Of a stretch of 64,000 nt of DNA, positions 11,328 to 22,155 are shown in pieces. This stretch comes from Isoperla grammatica (lineage: Eukaryota; Arthropoda; Insecta; Plecoptera; Perlodidae): the NCBI GenBank assembly GCA_945910005.1, contig OX246739.1:12064292-12128291 (forward strand), written 5' to 3'. The notes under the pieces are model-generated. The model had not been told where the DNA came from. It saw only the letters and a program-made list of their open reading frames with translations, and did not search any database. A program made the translations under genes and the position numbers. Each line of letters starts with the position of its first letter. Position 1 is the first letter of the stretch.

Positions 11328-12244
11328 TTCGCGATCGCAAAACTTCGATACGCCCCTAGCGGACAAAATTATCCCTAAGCTAACGGGTCTAGCGCTCTAA
11401 CTGTCTGCGGATTCTCGCACAAACCACGCGGTACTAATCTCGTTCTAGCTGTTATACTATTCATTTTGAAGGAAAAACTTATAGGAAAGCGTAGTTAGTT
11501 TACATGCCAATAGTCATCATTAATGTTATTTCAAAATTATAGACCCAGTAGTTTACTTGTTATAACAATTCACGCAAAAAATTGGAAAATTAGCAATATT
11601 TCTTATTGTTTTCTCAATTTAAATTGTTGAAAAACTAATGATCGGATTTTGACGAGAGTTCCTTTGGAACATGAACCAACAATGTGAGAAAATAAACAAA
11701 TAAACTTTCCAGATAGAAAGTGCCCCGAACGAAAATTCATAGCATGCACTAACATGCAGGGTGCAGTGGTTGGACCTCAAAAGAAGCGGTTTTGGCCGTG
11801 AAACTACGCACCCTGCATGTTAGTGCATGCTATGAATTTTCGTTCGGGGCACTTTCTATCTGGAAAGTTTATTTGTTTATTTTCTCACATTGTTGGTTCA
11901 TGTTCCAAAGGAACTCTCGTCAAAATCCGATCATTAGTTTTTCAACAATTTAAATTGAGAAAACAATAAGAAATATTGCTAATTTTCCGATTTTTTGCGT
12001 GAATTGTTATAACAAGTAAACTACTGGGTCTATAATTTTGAAATAACATTAATGATGACTATTGGCATGTAAACTAACTACGCTTTCCTGTAAGTTTTTC
12101 CTTCAAAATCAATAGTATAACAGCTAGAAGGAGATAAGTGATCAACGTTCCAGCGATACCGCCAATGTCACACAGAGAAGTTAACCCGGCACGGCCGCCA
12201 CATTGGCCAGTGACGTCACTTTCAAACGTCCTTGAGATCGCGAA
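11328..12244. mobile_element. 917-bp palindromic (foldback) element inserted in a LINE
   Basis: The ends are TTCGCGATC (11328-11336) and its complement (12236-12244), each flanked by TA. The core is a near-perfect inverted repeat: 11443-11764 against 11808-12129 is 322 bp with three mismatches and no gaps, extending with a few more mismatches to 11433 and 12139, around a 43-bp loop (11765-11807). The outer 96 bp on each side between TIR and palindrome are barely alike. The centres of the palindrome and of the whole element coincide at 11786. There is no coding capacity. It interrupts the reverse transcriptase fragment, so it is younger than the LINE. TA flanks suggest a Tc1/mariner-like or other TA-targeting mobiliser. 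Confidence 0.85.
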
Positions 12245-12246
12245 TA

Positions 12247-12365
12247 GGCCGTACCACTGTCTTGTAAGCCATATCCTTAACCTCCCTACTAGCTCCCTTC
12301 AAATTTCTCATCACAAACCCTAAGTTTCTATATCCCTTTCTCACACTTTCCTGCCACATTTGCCA
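12247..12365 (-). pseudogene. Upstream part of the same CR1/L2-like fragment
   Basis: Reading leftward, the DNA encodes a peptide around NLGFVMRNLKGAS followed by REVKDMAYKTVVRP. In this LINE group that block sits immediately before the LEYGGAVWDP block found at 11327. The two halves are 919 bp apart, separated by the palindromic element. The fragment is only about 40 codons and runs out near 12365, the probable 5' truncation point. Confidence 0.8.
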
Positions 12366-13256
12366 ACCAGTAGCCTATTGAACTGGAACACCACTGGACA
12401 GAGTAACACTCAGTCAAGAGTACTAGACAAGGGCAAAATGCAAGCTAATGATAGATCAAATAGAGCCCCAGGCTTAATAATTGCTGGTATCGGCATCGGG
12501 ATCGCAATTGGGATCACAAATGGTACGCTAGTTGTAGAAGACTATACCGAGGAAAATAGTTACAAGACAGCAGTCCATCCGCAATCAGTACCGTAGGCCT
12601 AGGCCTAGGCCTACCGAACATGATCTCCTGGACACGTAATGGGAGAGATATAGGGTCTCCTAAATCGTTAACTGTTGACACAGTACAACGATCTAAGCAT
12701 ATCATATCTTGATACTGCAGTAAAGATTCAACGTTCTATGCATTGTTACATAGGCTAGGGCCTAGCTAGGCGTAGATGAACTTGGAGAGAGAGAGGAGTA
12801 GGCCTACACTGTTAACATTAGGCCTACAAGTAGCCCACGCTTTCTTCTCCTTCATTTGCTCAGCACTCAATGTATGGAGTAAGCCAAGAAAATTGGCATC
12901 ACAGAGGTACAAACAAAAACAACTAGGCCTAGCCTACTTTGATTACGACCATAACGATTTAATTTTTAGAGGGTCCGTACCGGTAAAACAAATAATTGAG
13001 ACATTGGTCTAGGCCCCTAGGCCCTAGTCAAGTGAGAACACCCCTATCTGACTCTGGTCTCGGCCTAGGGCCTAGGCTAGGCCTAGTCTGTGTCCTCCCC
13101 ACCAAGCCTAGGGGCCAAGGCTTATCCAGCCCAGCGCCCTTCATAGGCCTAATATGCAAATAGGCTTACACCTAGGACCAATTAAAAATTTAAAAAATTA
13201 CTTTTAATAGTATCTACGCACAGATTTTAAAATTTAAACGTAATAGCCAAACCCAC
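12366..13256. other. AGGCCTA-rich non-coding stretch
   Basis: AGGCCTA and related TAGGCC/GGGCCTAG words are clustered at 12594-12614, 12747-12770, 12799-12830, 12924-12945 and 13010-13150. They form many overlapping short palindromes. No gene is supported. Confidence 0.55.
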
Positions 13257-13347
13257 CTGTTGACATCAGTCCATTGCCTCCAGCGAGAATGATGGCCAGT
13301 ATGCCCATGGTGGAGATCCCGGCGAATCAATGTGATTTACAACAAAT
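13257..13347 (-). CDS. Candidate first coding exon of an unrecognised small protein
   Basis: On the minus strand an ATG at 13308-13306 lies in a textbook Kozak context (CTCCACCATGGG). It opens MGILAIILAGGNGLMST, a short hydrophobic, Gly-rich stretch that could be a membrane segment or signal anchor. The frame reaches a donor (ACAG/GTGGGT, intron from 13256). Upstream, CCCTGTGTTCAG could be an acceptor ending at 13348, or the exon may simply continue to the candidate promoter at 13440-13500. Possible partners in phase are exon C (24 residues in total) and exon D (31 residues in total). I do not recognise the protein. It could also be a leader exon of a larger gene running off to the left, or chance. 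Confidence 0.33.
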
Positions 13348-13439
13348 CTGAACACAGGGGATAAAGGAATCGTTAATTTCAGTATAAATAATCATTAATA
13401 AAGGGATAAATACAAACATTTAATTTCGCTAACAAAATT

Positions 13440-13560
13440 TGTTGAAGAGATGAAGCGGTCGGCCATCTTTCTTTCGAATTCGGATTTCCGTTTCCGTTCT
13501 TTTTCTTACCCGTCAGTTCTACCGGTTGTGGATGCGTAGCATCGGCCAGCACACTTCTAT
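13440..13560 (-). promoter_or_regulatory. Candidate promoter / 5' UTR with YY1-like site
   Basis: GGCCATCTTT at 13461-13470 reads AAAGATGGCC on the minus strand, matching the YY1-type AAGATGGC element often found at initiators of housekeeping genes. The surroundings are richer in CpG than the flanks and lie 130-250 bp upstream of the Kozak ATG at 13308. The ATG inside the motif would open a short upstream frame of 23 codons. The assignment rests on motif and position only. Confidence 0.35.
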
Positions 13561-14471
13561 CGCAACGTGTGGCGCGAATATCACACTAATATCTTGAGAA
13601 CGCTAGTGATAAGTTATTAGTTCGCATGATGTGGCTTACTACCAACTAAAAACTGGATTAAAAAAGTTACTAGTAGTTGAATCATTATTGTTGTTATTGC
13701 TGATGTTAAAGAAAGACTTAAATACCTACTTAATTTTCGTCCTGCGATGCAGAGTGGGACCATTGTGGGACTGTAGCAAAGTCCGTCGATCCCCTGGCGA
13801 AGTTTGGTTGGGAGTTCGACGAGCCCAAGGGATTTACGAACCTTGGGACTGTAGTTGCATCGACCTTGTTGTTGTATTTGTTGTATTCTTCTAAATGTTG
13901 CCTTCCCCGTCCTTGCCTTCGCCACCCATGAATTTGAGACTTCAATTACTTTCTACGGTATAAGGAAGTATTTTCACGCATATGAAATAATGAGGGTGAA
14001 CAGGGTCTGTTAGTGACTATTAGTGAGCTCAGGTCAAGTTGAAAACACAATTGAATCTCAAATACTAATTACTTATCGTTAACGTAAATTACAAAACTAG
14101 TTTTTTTCCCGGCCATTAATAGGCAGCATTGTCTTCTTTTCTTGGATCTCTCCATCAGGTGATTGCTAGACTGGACAGGGTTTCAACAAACTGTGTGTTG
14201 TGCACGTTAGTCTGTGGCTGGCGATTGGATACACACTACCCTAAACCATTTAGATGAGATGGTAAGAGTCAAGGTCAAGTGAAAATATGTAGATTAATAA
14301 GGTAATGTAAGTGTTGGTTCCAATCAAAACTCATCTCAAGCGATGATAGTCACAATAGTATAATATACTATTCAAATGCAATTCAAACAATGAATGCATA
14401 AACATCATTTTTCGTGTTTTCAAACATAAGGTATGATTAGTTGTTACATTGGCTCTGCTGTCGTAAATGCA
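13561..14471. other. Non-coding DNA, nothing recognised
   Basis: Short open frames in both directions near 13620-13940 overlap each other and show no domain features. I regard them as chance. Confidence 0.45.
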
Positions 14472-14750
14472 CTTGTATTGCCCATTATGAATGGCGGCAA
14501 TATGGTGAAGCAGCCTTCTCATCGGAGCTAAGAGAGTGAAACGGTAATCCTACATGAACAAGGTTCTGTAGCTATCAATCAGTACAAATACAAGAAAAAA
14601 CCTTTATAATTTGTTATCACTTTGTATTACCCAATATGTATGAGTTACGGCAATATGGTGAAGCAGCCTACCCATCAAAGTTGAGCGAGCGAAACAGTAA
14701 TCCTACACGTACATGGACGGTAGCTGTCAATCAGTAAAGATACGAATACG
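14472..14750 (-). repeat. Two diverged ~150-bp direct repeats beside a tRNA-like element
   Basis: The blocks starting near 14472 and 14624 share TTGTATT(G/A)CCCA, CGGCAATATGGTGAAGCAGCC, AATCCTACA and GTAGCT(A/G)TCAATCAGTA in the same order, with moderate divergence. On the minus strand they lie directly downstream of the tRNA-like head at 14777-14868, so they may be its body, present as two copies. Confidence 0.6.
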
Positions 14751-14776
14751 ATAAATCTATTGTGTACGTACTTGTA

Positions 14777-14868
14777 AGCAGGAATGGGGAATGAACCCAT
14801 CAAGCAACACAGTGCTATGAAGTCAGCAAGCCGCACCAGCGTAGTACAATTACACCTTTACTCCTGCT
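14777..14868 (-). mobile_element. tRNA-derived element (SINE head or tRNA pseudogene)
   Basis: The minus strand starts AGCAGGA and ends TCCTGCT, a perfect 7-bp acceptor-like stem. Directly before the 3' strand lies ATGGG-TTCATTC-CCCAT, a perfect 5-bp stem with a 7-base loop in the T-arm position. The total length is 92 nt. A 4-bp TGCT/AGCA stem could stand for an anticodon arm, but its loop has 8 bases, and no normal D-arm or A box is found in the expected place. This favours a tRNA-derived SINE or pseudogene over a working tRNA. Confidence 0.5.
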
Positions 14869-16184
14869 ATGGGGGAAAGGGAGTAGGAAGAGAGAGACCT
14901 GAGACAGGTACTACGATAGAATAATGACAACGTTTGCTTCATATTAGCAGATCAAAATTGATGTATTTGAAGTACCCAATATACAGTCTAGAGTCAAATA
15001 AAGTAAAAAAAGCGGAAAAACCATGTTGATAATATGTTTTCACTGGTGCAGGGGAAAATCCCATTTTATTTAATTGTGTCGATTACTACTCGTAATAGTG
15101 ACACGATACATTTGTCTAATAAAAGAGCAAAAAAATACGTGTATAGTTGTCATATTTTCACTTACAAGTTACAGTGTAAGACAAAACCAGTTTTGTTTTG
15201 AAGCAAATACACAATAGTACTGTAGTACGTATTATGATGAAATATTAACAACAAAACTTTTCAGTTAGAACGGAATCGTGTATTCACTGGTGCAAAGAAA
15301 ACCTAAATTATAGGTTAATTATTCGACTTACCCTTGATGGTAGCAAACACTACTTTTTAACAAAATCTTTAGTAAACAAAATCTCAGTAAGTGTCTTTGT
15401 ACTTTGTACTGATAAAAAAAATACAAACCAAGTTCAATTCATAATGTTTTCATAGTTCGTAATGTAAGCTTTAATACATTTACCAAATAAAAGAAAAAAA
15501 AAACAGGTCAGAAATATATTCATATAATTGTGTTTTTAGTTTCACTGACAAGACAACCCCACATTTATTATCTACCTTCGACGGTACAGTACAAGATCAA
15601 TAGTGATCTACTCAAATACCCCGCATTGGGCACTTGACGGAACTAACCAGTTCATGCGCTGGTTACATAAGCTATCTTCAGTTCCTCGTGTTTGTATGCA
15701 CACGAGCACAGATGGGCAACATTTCAGTGTGACCTTCAGAAAAACAAGAAAATGTTATATATATGTGCAAGCTTGTGCATAAAGCAATCAAACAACAATA
15801 ATTAAGAACACAATACAGTCTACGTCACCAGCGAGGTCTAGTTGATCTCTGCCTAGCAGTGCCTCGTCCCACTTACAAGTGGGGTAATTTGCAAGGTGTT
15901 AAAATCACCATTTTTTTTTATCCCACTACAAAAAATTCTTTGGATATATATATATATGCTTAGACTTGTAACACTGTAATTATCATGGTTAGTATTTGGA
16001 ATTTACTTCGTAATTAACGTAATACGTTGCAATTAAGTAACAAATAACACCCATGCTAATTACGATATCCGAATGTTTTTTGAAAACATTATTTGGTTCT
16101 TTTAAACTCAAATTGAGCCGTTTGATCACTATTTCGATACGGTGCAGCATTTTCGAGTTACGATTTAAAATACCGGTAATTTCG
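14869..16184. other. AT-rich non-coding DNA
   Basis: No gene or strong repeat is seen. There is a short (TA)n run near 15945-15957 and several A-rich tracts. Confidence 0.45.
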
Positions 16185-16620
16185 CGCGGTTTTGAACATT
16201 GCGGACCGAACGAACCTGGGAGTCTGCCGGATCAAGCGGACCTCGCGAGCCCGTAGGGAAATAAAACCACCAGTGCAACTCTCGGCCGCGCGATTCAGAC
16301 GGGCCACGTTTCCCGTTCTCTTTACTCTAAACACGTACGTAAAACAAGTACGTTACACAACTAGTTTAACAACAGTGATGACAAATATTCACAATAAATT
16401 CCTTTACCGTTAGCCGGAGACATTGCGGCGGGAATACGCTCGCGTGGGTCGGAGGGAGATGGGACCAAACTGTGTGGACATGTTTACGCCAGGAGGCCCC
16501 CACGCCGTAATTCGGCTTGGAGTTGTTTTATGCGGGAACAAACATTTCTGCCAAAAGAAAGCGATCTCAAAACATTTCACCAAACTAGTACCAGTTTTCA
16601 TTACCAACTATTAGGCTAGT
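16185..16620. promoter_or_regulatory. CpG-richer island-like segment
   Basis: Against the AT-rich background, 16190-16320 and 16415-16530 are rich in CpG (for example CTCGGCCGCGCGATT and CATTGCGGCGGGAATACG). Both strands carry 60-70-codon frames here with no recognisable domain, so I do not call a gene. A promoter, first exon or old transposon piece are all possible. Confidence 0.25.
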
Positions 16621-16974
16621 CAATCTACGACCAAATAAACCACAGTTTTGGACATATCTTCCCGAAGTTCGTGTCGTACCACATTCTGGTCGCTCACTCC
16701 TCGCTTGAAATAAACATCGTCTCAAGGGTGGCGATCACAAAGAGTTCGCCAATCCCCATTGCCAAGGGTGCCCAAGATGGATAGCTGAAGGGACAAGAGT
16801 TTTCAGAGCTAACCGTTGCGGAAGACCTAAAGTACACCAAACTCAATACGTAATTGACAGAGCTTGCTTCAGATAAGGAGTAAACTGGTTCCTTCATTAA
16901 GTGACTAATCATTACGCATTTAAGGCAAGTTTTAATACGAGATTTGAACTAGTTTTTGCTCGTACTACCCACAA

Positions 16975-19400
16975 ATAACAATAGAAGAGGTAAGTGTTAT
17001 AATTATTTAATAAACGATCATCCACTATCACATGTGTGTAGAATTGGGCATGTAAATTGCATAGTTTAATTTTCATCATTTTTGAAGTCTATAGGGCACT
17101 AGCAACTCCAAAAGACAACATTGAAACAAATGAATTGAATCGATGGACAAACAACAAGCTGTCAAAAAATAATTTCGTCTGATTTTGGAAAACAAAACAA
17201 AAAACAAACAAATACACATACAAAACTTTCACTTAGTCGTTGTCTTTAGTTAAAAGTTTTAAATGGCGAGCAGTAACTATTGCTACACTTGGTTTTATTT
17301 CTATGGTTGCAATTCTATTATTTTAACAGCTGATGGTTTGTCCATCAGTTCAATTCATTTGTTCGATTGTTGTCTTTCGGTGTTGCCCTATAGTCTTTGT
17401 AAAATCTCGAGGGCCAAAATCGAGGTTTTGAAATACGCTATATTGGAGGAATTTTTTGATTCAGATAGAGTCACGTGATCAAAAATAATACAAATATACC
17501 ATTTTATTAAACATTCGCAGAACCAAACGCTTACAATTCAATATAGTTTAAATGGCAGTGTCAAGATTTTAAGTGCTTGTACTTCCCCACTAACAACAAT
17601 AGAAGGGGTTAGTGTTATAATTATTTAATAAACGATCATCCACTATCACATGTGTGTAGAATTAGGCATGTATCGCATAGAATAATTTTCATCATTTTTG
17701 AAGTCTATAGTCTTTGTATAGGGCCAAAATCGAGGTTTTGAAATACGCCATATTGGAGGAATTTTTTGATTGAAATAGAGTCACGTGATCAAAAATAATA
17801 CAAATATGCCATTTTATTAAACATGCGCAGAACCAAACGCAAATAAGTCAATATATAGTTTAAAAGGCTGTCAAGATTTAAAGTGTTCGTACTTCCCCAC
17901 TAACAACAATACAAGGGGTGTGTTATAATTATTTAATAAACGATCATCCACTATCACATGTGTGTAGAATTGGGCATTTATCACATAGTTTAATTTTCAT
18001 CATTTTTTAAGTCTATAGTCTTTGTAAAATTACGAGGGCCAAAATCGAGGTTTTGAAATACGCCATATTGGAGAAATTTTTTGATTCAGATAGAGTCACG
18101 TGATCAAAAATAATACAAATATACCATTTTATTAAACATGCGCAGAACCAAACGCTTACAATTCAATATTGTTGAAATGGCAGTGTCAAGATTTAAAGTT
18201 CTCGTACTTCCCTACTAACAACAATAGAAGGAGTAAGTGTTATAATTATTTAATAAACGATCATCCACTATCACATGTGTGTAGGAACTAGAAATGTGCA
18301 TATTTTGCATAGTTTAATTTTCATCATTTTTGAAGTCCATAGTCTTTGTAAAATCTCGAGGGCCAAAATCGAGGTTTTGAAATACGCAATATTGGAGAAA
18401 GTTTTTGATTGAGATAGAGTCACGTGATCTTAAATAATACAAATATTAAATATACCGTTTTATTTAACATGCGCAGAACCAAACGCTTACAATTCAATAT
18501 AGTTTAAATGGCAGTGTCAAGATTTAAAGTGCTCGTACTTCCCCACTAACAACAATAGTAGGGGTAAGTGTTATAATTATTTAAAAAACGACCATCCACT
18601 ATCACATGTGTGTAGAATTGGGCATGTATCGCATAGTTTCATTTACATCATTTTTTAAGTCTTTGTAAAATTACGAGGGCCAAAATAGAGGTTTTCAAAT
18701 ACGCTATATTAGGAATTTTTTGATTGAGATAGTCACGTGATCAAAAATAATACAAATATACCATTTTATTAAACATGCGCAGAACCAAACGCTTACAATT
18801 CAATATAGTTTAAAAGGCTGTGTCAAGATTTAAAGTGCTCGTACTTCCCCACTAACAACCATATAAAGGTTAAGTGTTATAATTATTTAATAAACGATCA
18901 TCCACTATCACATGTGTGTAGAATTGGGCATGTATCGCATAGTTTAATTTTCATCATTTTTGAAGTCTATAGTCTTTTTAAAATTAGGAGGGCCAAAATC
19001 GAGGTTTTCAAATACGCTATATTAGGAATTTTTTGATTGAGATAGTCACGTGATCAAAAATAATACAAATATACCATTTTATTTAACATGCGCAGAACCA
19101 AACGCTTACAATTCAATATAGTTTAAATGGCAGTGTCAAGATTTAAAGTGCTCGTACTTCCCCACTAACAACAATAGAAGGGGTGAGTGTTATAATTATT
19201 TAATAAACGATCATCCCCTATCACATGTGTGTAGAATTGGGCATGTATCGCATAGTTTAATTTTCATTATTTTTTAAGTCTATAGTCTTTGTAAAATTAC
19301 GAGGGCCAAAATCGAGGTTTTGAAATACGCCATATTGGAATAATTTTTTGGTTGAGATAGAGTCACGTGATCAAAAATAATACTTATATACCATTTTAAA
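16975..19400. repeat. Satellite array, about 315-bp unit, seven copies
   Basis: The word CACTATCACATGTGTGTAG recurs at about 17023, 17641, 17949, 18266, 18597 and 18903, with a variant at 19217, a spacing of about 306-331 bp apart from the first gap. Each unit also carries GAGGTTTT(G/C)AAATACGC, a TCACGTGATC E-box, ATGCGCAGAACCAAACGC and AACAATAGAAGGGG in fixed order. Units differ by small indels and substitutions, so this is an older array than the 63-bp one. The first gap of about 618 bp is explained by a MITE inserted at 17094-17388. Confidence 0.9.
17094..17388. mobile_element. 295-bp MITE inside a satellite unit
   Basis: The ends GGGCACTAGCAACTCC and (inverted) GGGCAACACC are followed by shared AAAGACAACA, GAACAAATGAATTGAA and GATGG words, giving imperfect terminal inverted repeats of about 50 bp. 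The element is flanked by TATA on both sides (17090-17093, 17389-17392). Sister units have the uninterrupted site GTCTATAGTC, so the empty site is known. Target duplication is TATA, or TA if the element begins TAGGGC. No transposase is present. A short open frame starting at 17263 lies largely inside it and is not a gene. Confidence 0.85.
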
Positions 19401-22155
19401 AATGCGTTGCGTTGTTTTTTTTTAGTTGGGTGGGAGCCAAGCGTTTCCAATGTCCCCCTCCCCCTTTCGAGAAGAAATTTACTTACCTGATGTATTATTG
19501 CCAATTTGAATTATTTATTTAAGCTGTTGTTGATCGCATGTATCAAAAACAATTTTACAAATTTAGAAAAAGGACCTATCAAATAATTGTACGCTTTGTA
19601 GGCCTAATGTTTAGTTTAATTTTTTGAAGGAGTGCTATTTTTTTAAATATTTATATCAATACATCAAACAAGCTAATTTATAAATATAATTTTATATAAT
19701 TACTTTACAAGATGTATTGATACAGGAATAGCAAATATTTATTTATACTGTTTTTCGTTGAGTATGAATTAATAGCTTACAAACTATTCCTAGAAAAGTG
19801 TGATTGGAATCGATAAAAACATGTTTGAAAAGGACATCCTCCATAAAAATTGGTAAAAAGGTTATCTTTTCAGGTGGATTAAATTCACATATTTTGTAAT
19901 TGGTATCAATAACACTTGAAACACATTTCAATTATTTAATTAAATTTGTCTAGTAATTCATGTTAATATTATACTAATTCCGAAAAAATGATGTCATTAC
20001 CTTTCTACAAATAAGCGTTACAACTAACAAAGAGTCAAAAGTCAAATTGAAACTAACAAGTCCGTTGTTTTATCATGTTTTAGAATGTAATTTGTAAATG
20101 TTAGGTTGACCATGGAGTAGTACCGTAGGTACTTTTATAAATCCATGGTTTGATAACGACTTTCAGAATGAAAATATTGACAGTCAACATATTTTTGTGA
20201 TTCGATTTATGATATTACAGAAATGTAACAAGTTTACAACCCAATTTTACGACATTAGCTGGGACGCTCCTTATAATTTTTGTGTTGCGATAATTTTATC
20301 GTAAGACCCATGAAAATGTTTCTGAAAAGGGTTTTAATTAGGGTATGAAATACATGTTAGGTAGTTTTTCAAAGGATGCCTCGCTATGACATGATACTGA
20401 GCTAGAAGACTGTGAGTTGTCTTTTCCGACGCAAGAGCATGGGAACCGGCAGTTACGTTCTTACTTTTAAAATAAATATATTTGTGGAAAAAACTCTTGA
20501 TATTTTTGACATTGGTAACAATTTTGTCATGTTTTAAAATTAGGGCGCATTCCAATTGTTGATCACTCCTGAGAAGTAAAATGGTACGTATCTCTTAAGT
20601 CTTTTGCGCATTCTGTTTCATATTAAACTAGTATCTGTAATTTTTATTGTAACTAAAAAGATTTTTCTCAATAATCATTGAGAAGTTTAGAAGAGAACAA
20701 AAATCATTACAAAATTATTTTCTAGTGCGGTGTCACGATTACCAGTTTTCATTACATAATCTATCTGTGCTCATGTGCAAAAACATGAAATCTACGTTTC
20801 CCCCAACATCGTCTACCCACTTATACGCGTATAGCTCCCTTATAAAATTAAAATTGCTCATCTAGCTCTTAGTAAAATCTTCCCCAAGAAACTTGAACTT
20901 ACCATTTGCCTGCTTGGCATTTACAGAAGTTCTGAGACTAAGTAGAGCCCCCCCCCCCTCACCCTGCCCCCCCCCCCCTCGCCGGTTCCGCCCCTTTTCC
21001 ACCCGTCCACATTACGTGGTTCCGATAAGAGGATTATTGGGATTTTTTCAGCTGCTATTCGTCTAGAACGGGTAAAAAAGATTCACACAAACACAGCTTA
21101 TGCTAACGGAAGAGAATCCACTAAAGTTACAATCATAAATAAAGATTTGCGTCAAGAAATGGAACACAATTTTAGTGGTGAGCTCGTTAGCTTTCATACA
21201 GCCATGCAGAGCTTATTGTAAACACATGGTGATACGCCTGAAAGCCCAAGTGCGTGTGACAAATGCATATTTGTAGGCCTAATAAGGGATTTGGTAATTT
21301 TAAATTTAATTATTTTAGTTGATATACTCACTGTACATGTCAGACATCTGTGGATAACTCAAGAGCATAGGTAGTAGGTACGCAGAGACTTCACGAGAGT
21401 TATCACATGCTTGGAGCAAAGTCCCAGTCCCCTGAATGCTCGTGAACATTTTGTCCTTCGCATAACTATAGTTTTGTATTTATTTTTTGGCGCAAAGAAG
21501 ATTGCAATTCGAGAGATTTCCTTGTCTCCTTTTTCCCGTAACATTATAACAGGAGGTTGGCACACTGAACGAACTACTGAGTGGGCTCTCTATATAACTA
21601 TTAGCCTCTGTACAGTTTCAACTGATTTTACCCCCCCTCCCCCCCAGGTATGCCACCCGCGTCACTTCATGACTTCAAGTTTCAGCAGAGCACATTGTTT
21701 CCCTATTTTAAAAATCTAGGGCTTGGAGGAGAGCGAAGCGATATATCTAAGGCTGGATCATACCAGTGCCTCTATCAACTAGTAAAAGTCGGTCTAGCAA
21801 AGAAAAATCTTTAGGGTGTATTGTTGCACATACAATAACCGTACTGTTACCTTCTTTGTTCAAGTTTATACATAGGTATGTTTGAAATCGTACTGATATT
21901 TTAGCGTTAGTCTTTCCCTTCCCCCTCTCCCTTCCACTAGTCGAGATCCCTAACAAGAAACTGTAATATTTTGTATTTGTTACAGCAACCATGAGGAATA
22001 TTGAAACTTTGTTTGGTTTTACTCATAATATTGACCGTTACTCAAAAGTTATGCTCCTCCCATTAAAAACTCAGTTCCAAACAAAATGCGACTACTTCTG
22101 TATTTAAATTGATGGTTCAATAATAAAAGAGAATCATGGTCGGCGGAACACTTGT
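19401..22155. other. AT-rich non-coding DNA with poly-C tracts
   Basis: No gene is supported. Two long C runs sit at 20948-20986 and another C-rich run at 21631-21647. A few AGGCCTA words occur (19598, 21274). Confidence 0.5.

Larger units (their letters stand above)
10764..12365 (-). mobile_element. CR1/L2-like LINE 3' fragment, split by a palindromic element
   Basis: Two minus-strand pieces, 12247-12365 and 10855-11327, together encode the thumb and C-terminus of a CR1/L2-type reverse transcriptase. The 3' side ends in AAGAT repeats on the plus strand (10764-10783), a short tandem tail typical of these LINEs. The copy is 5'-truncated near 12365. A 917-bp element interrupts it at a TA. Confidence 0.85.

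Noticed and set aside
14777..14868. Functional tRNA gene
   Set aside because: Acceptor and T arms are convincing, but the D arm and A box are absent and the anticodon loop has the wrong size.
20948..20986. Poly-C tracts here and at 25350, 45503, 54686 and 56317 as telomere-like or G-quadruplex elements
   Set aside because: Simple homopolymer runs without the regular G-block spacing needed for a specific claim.
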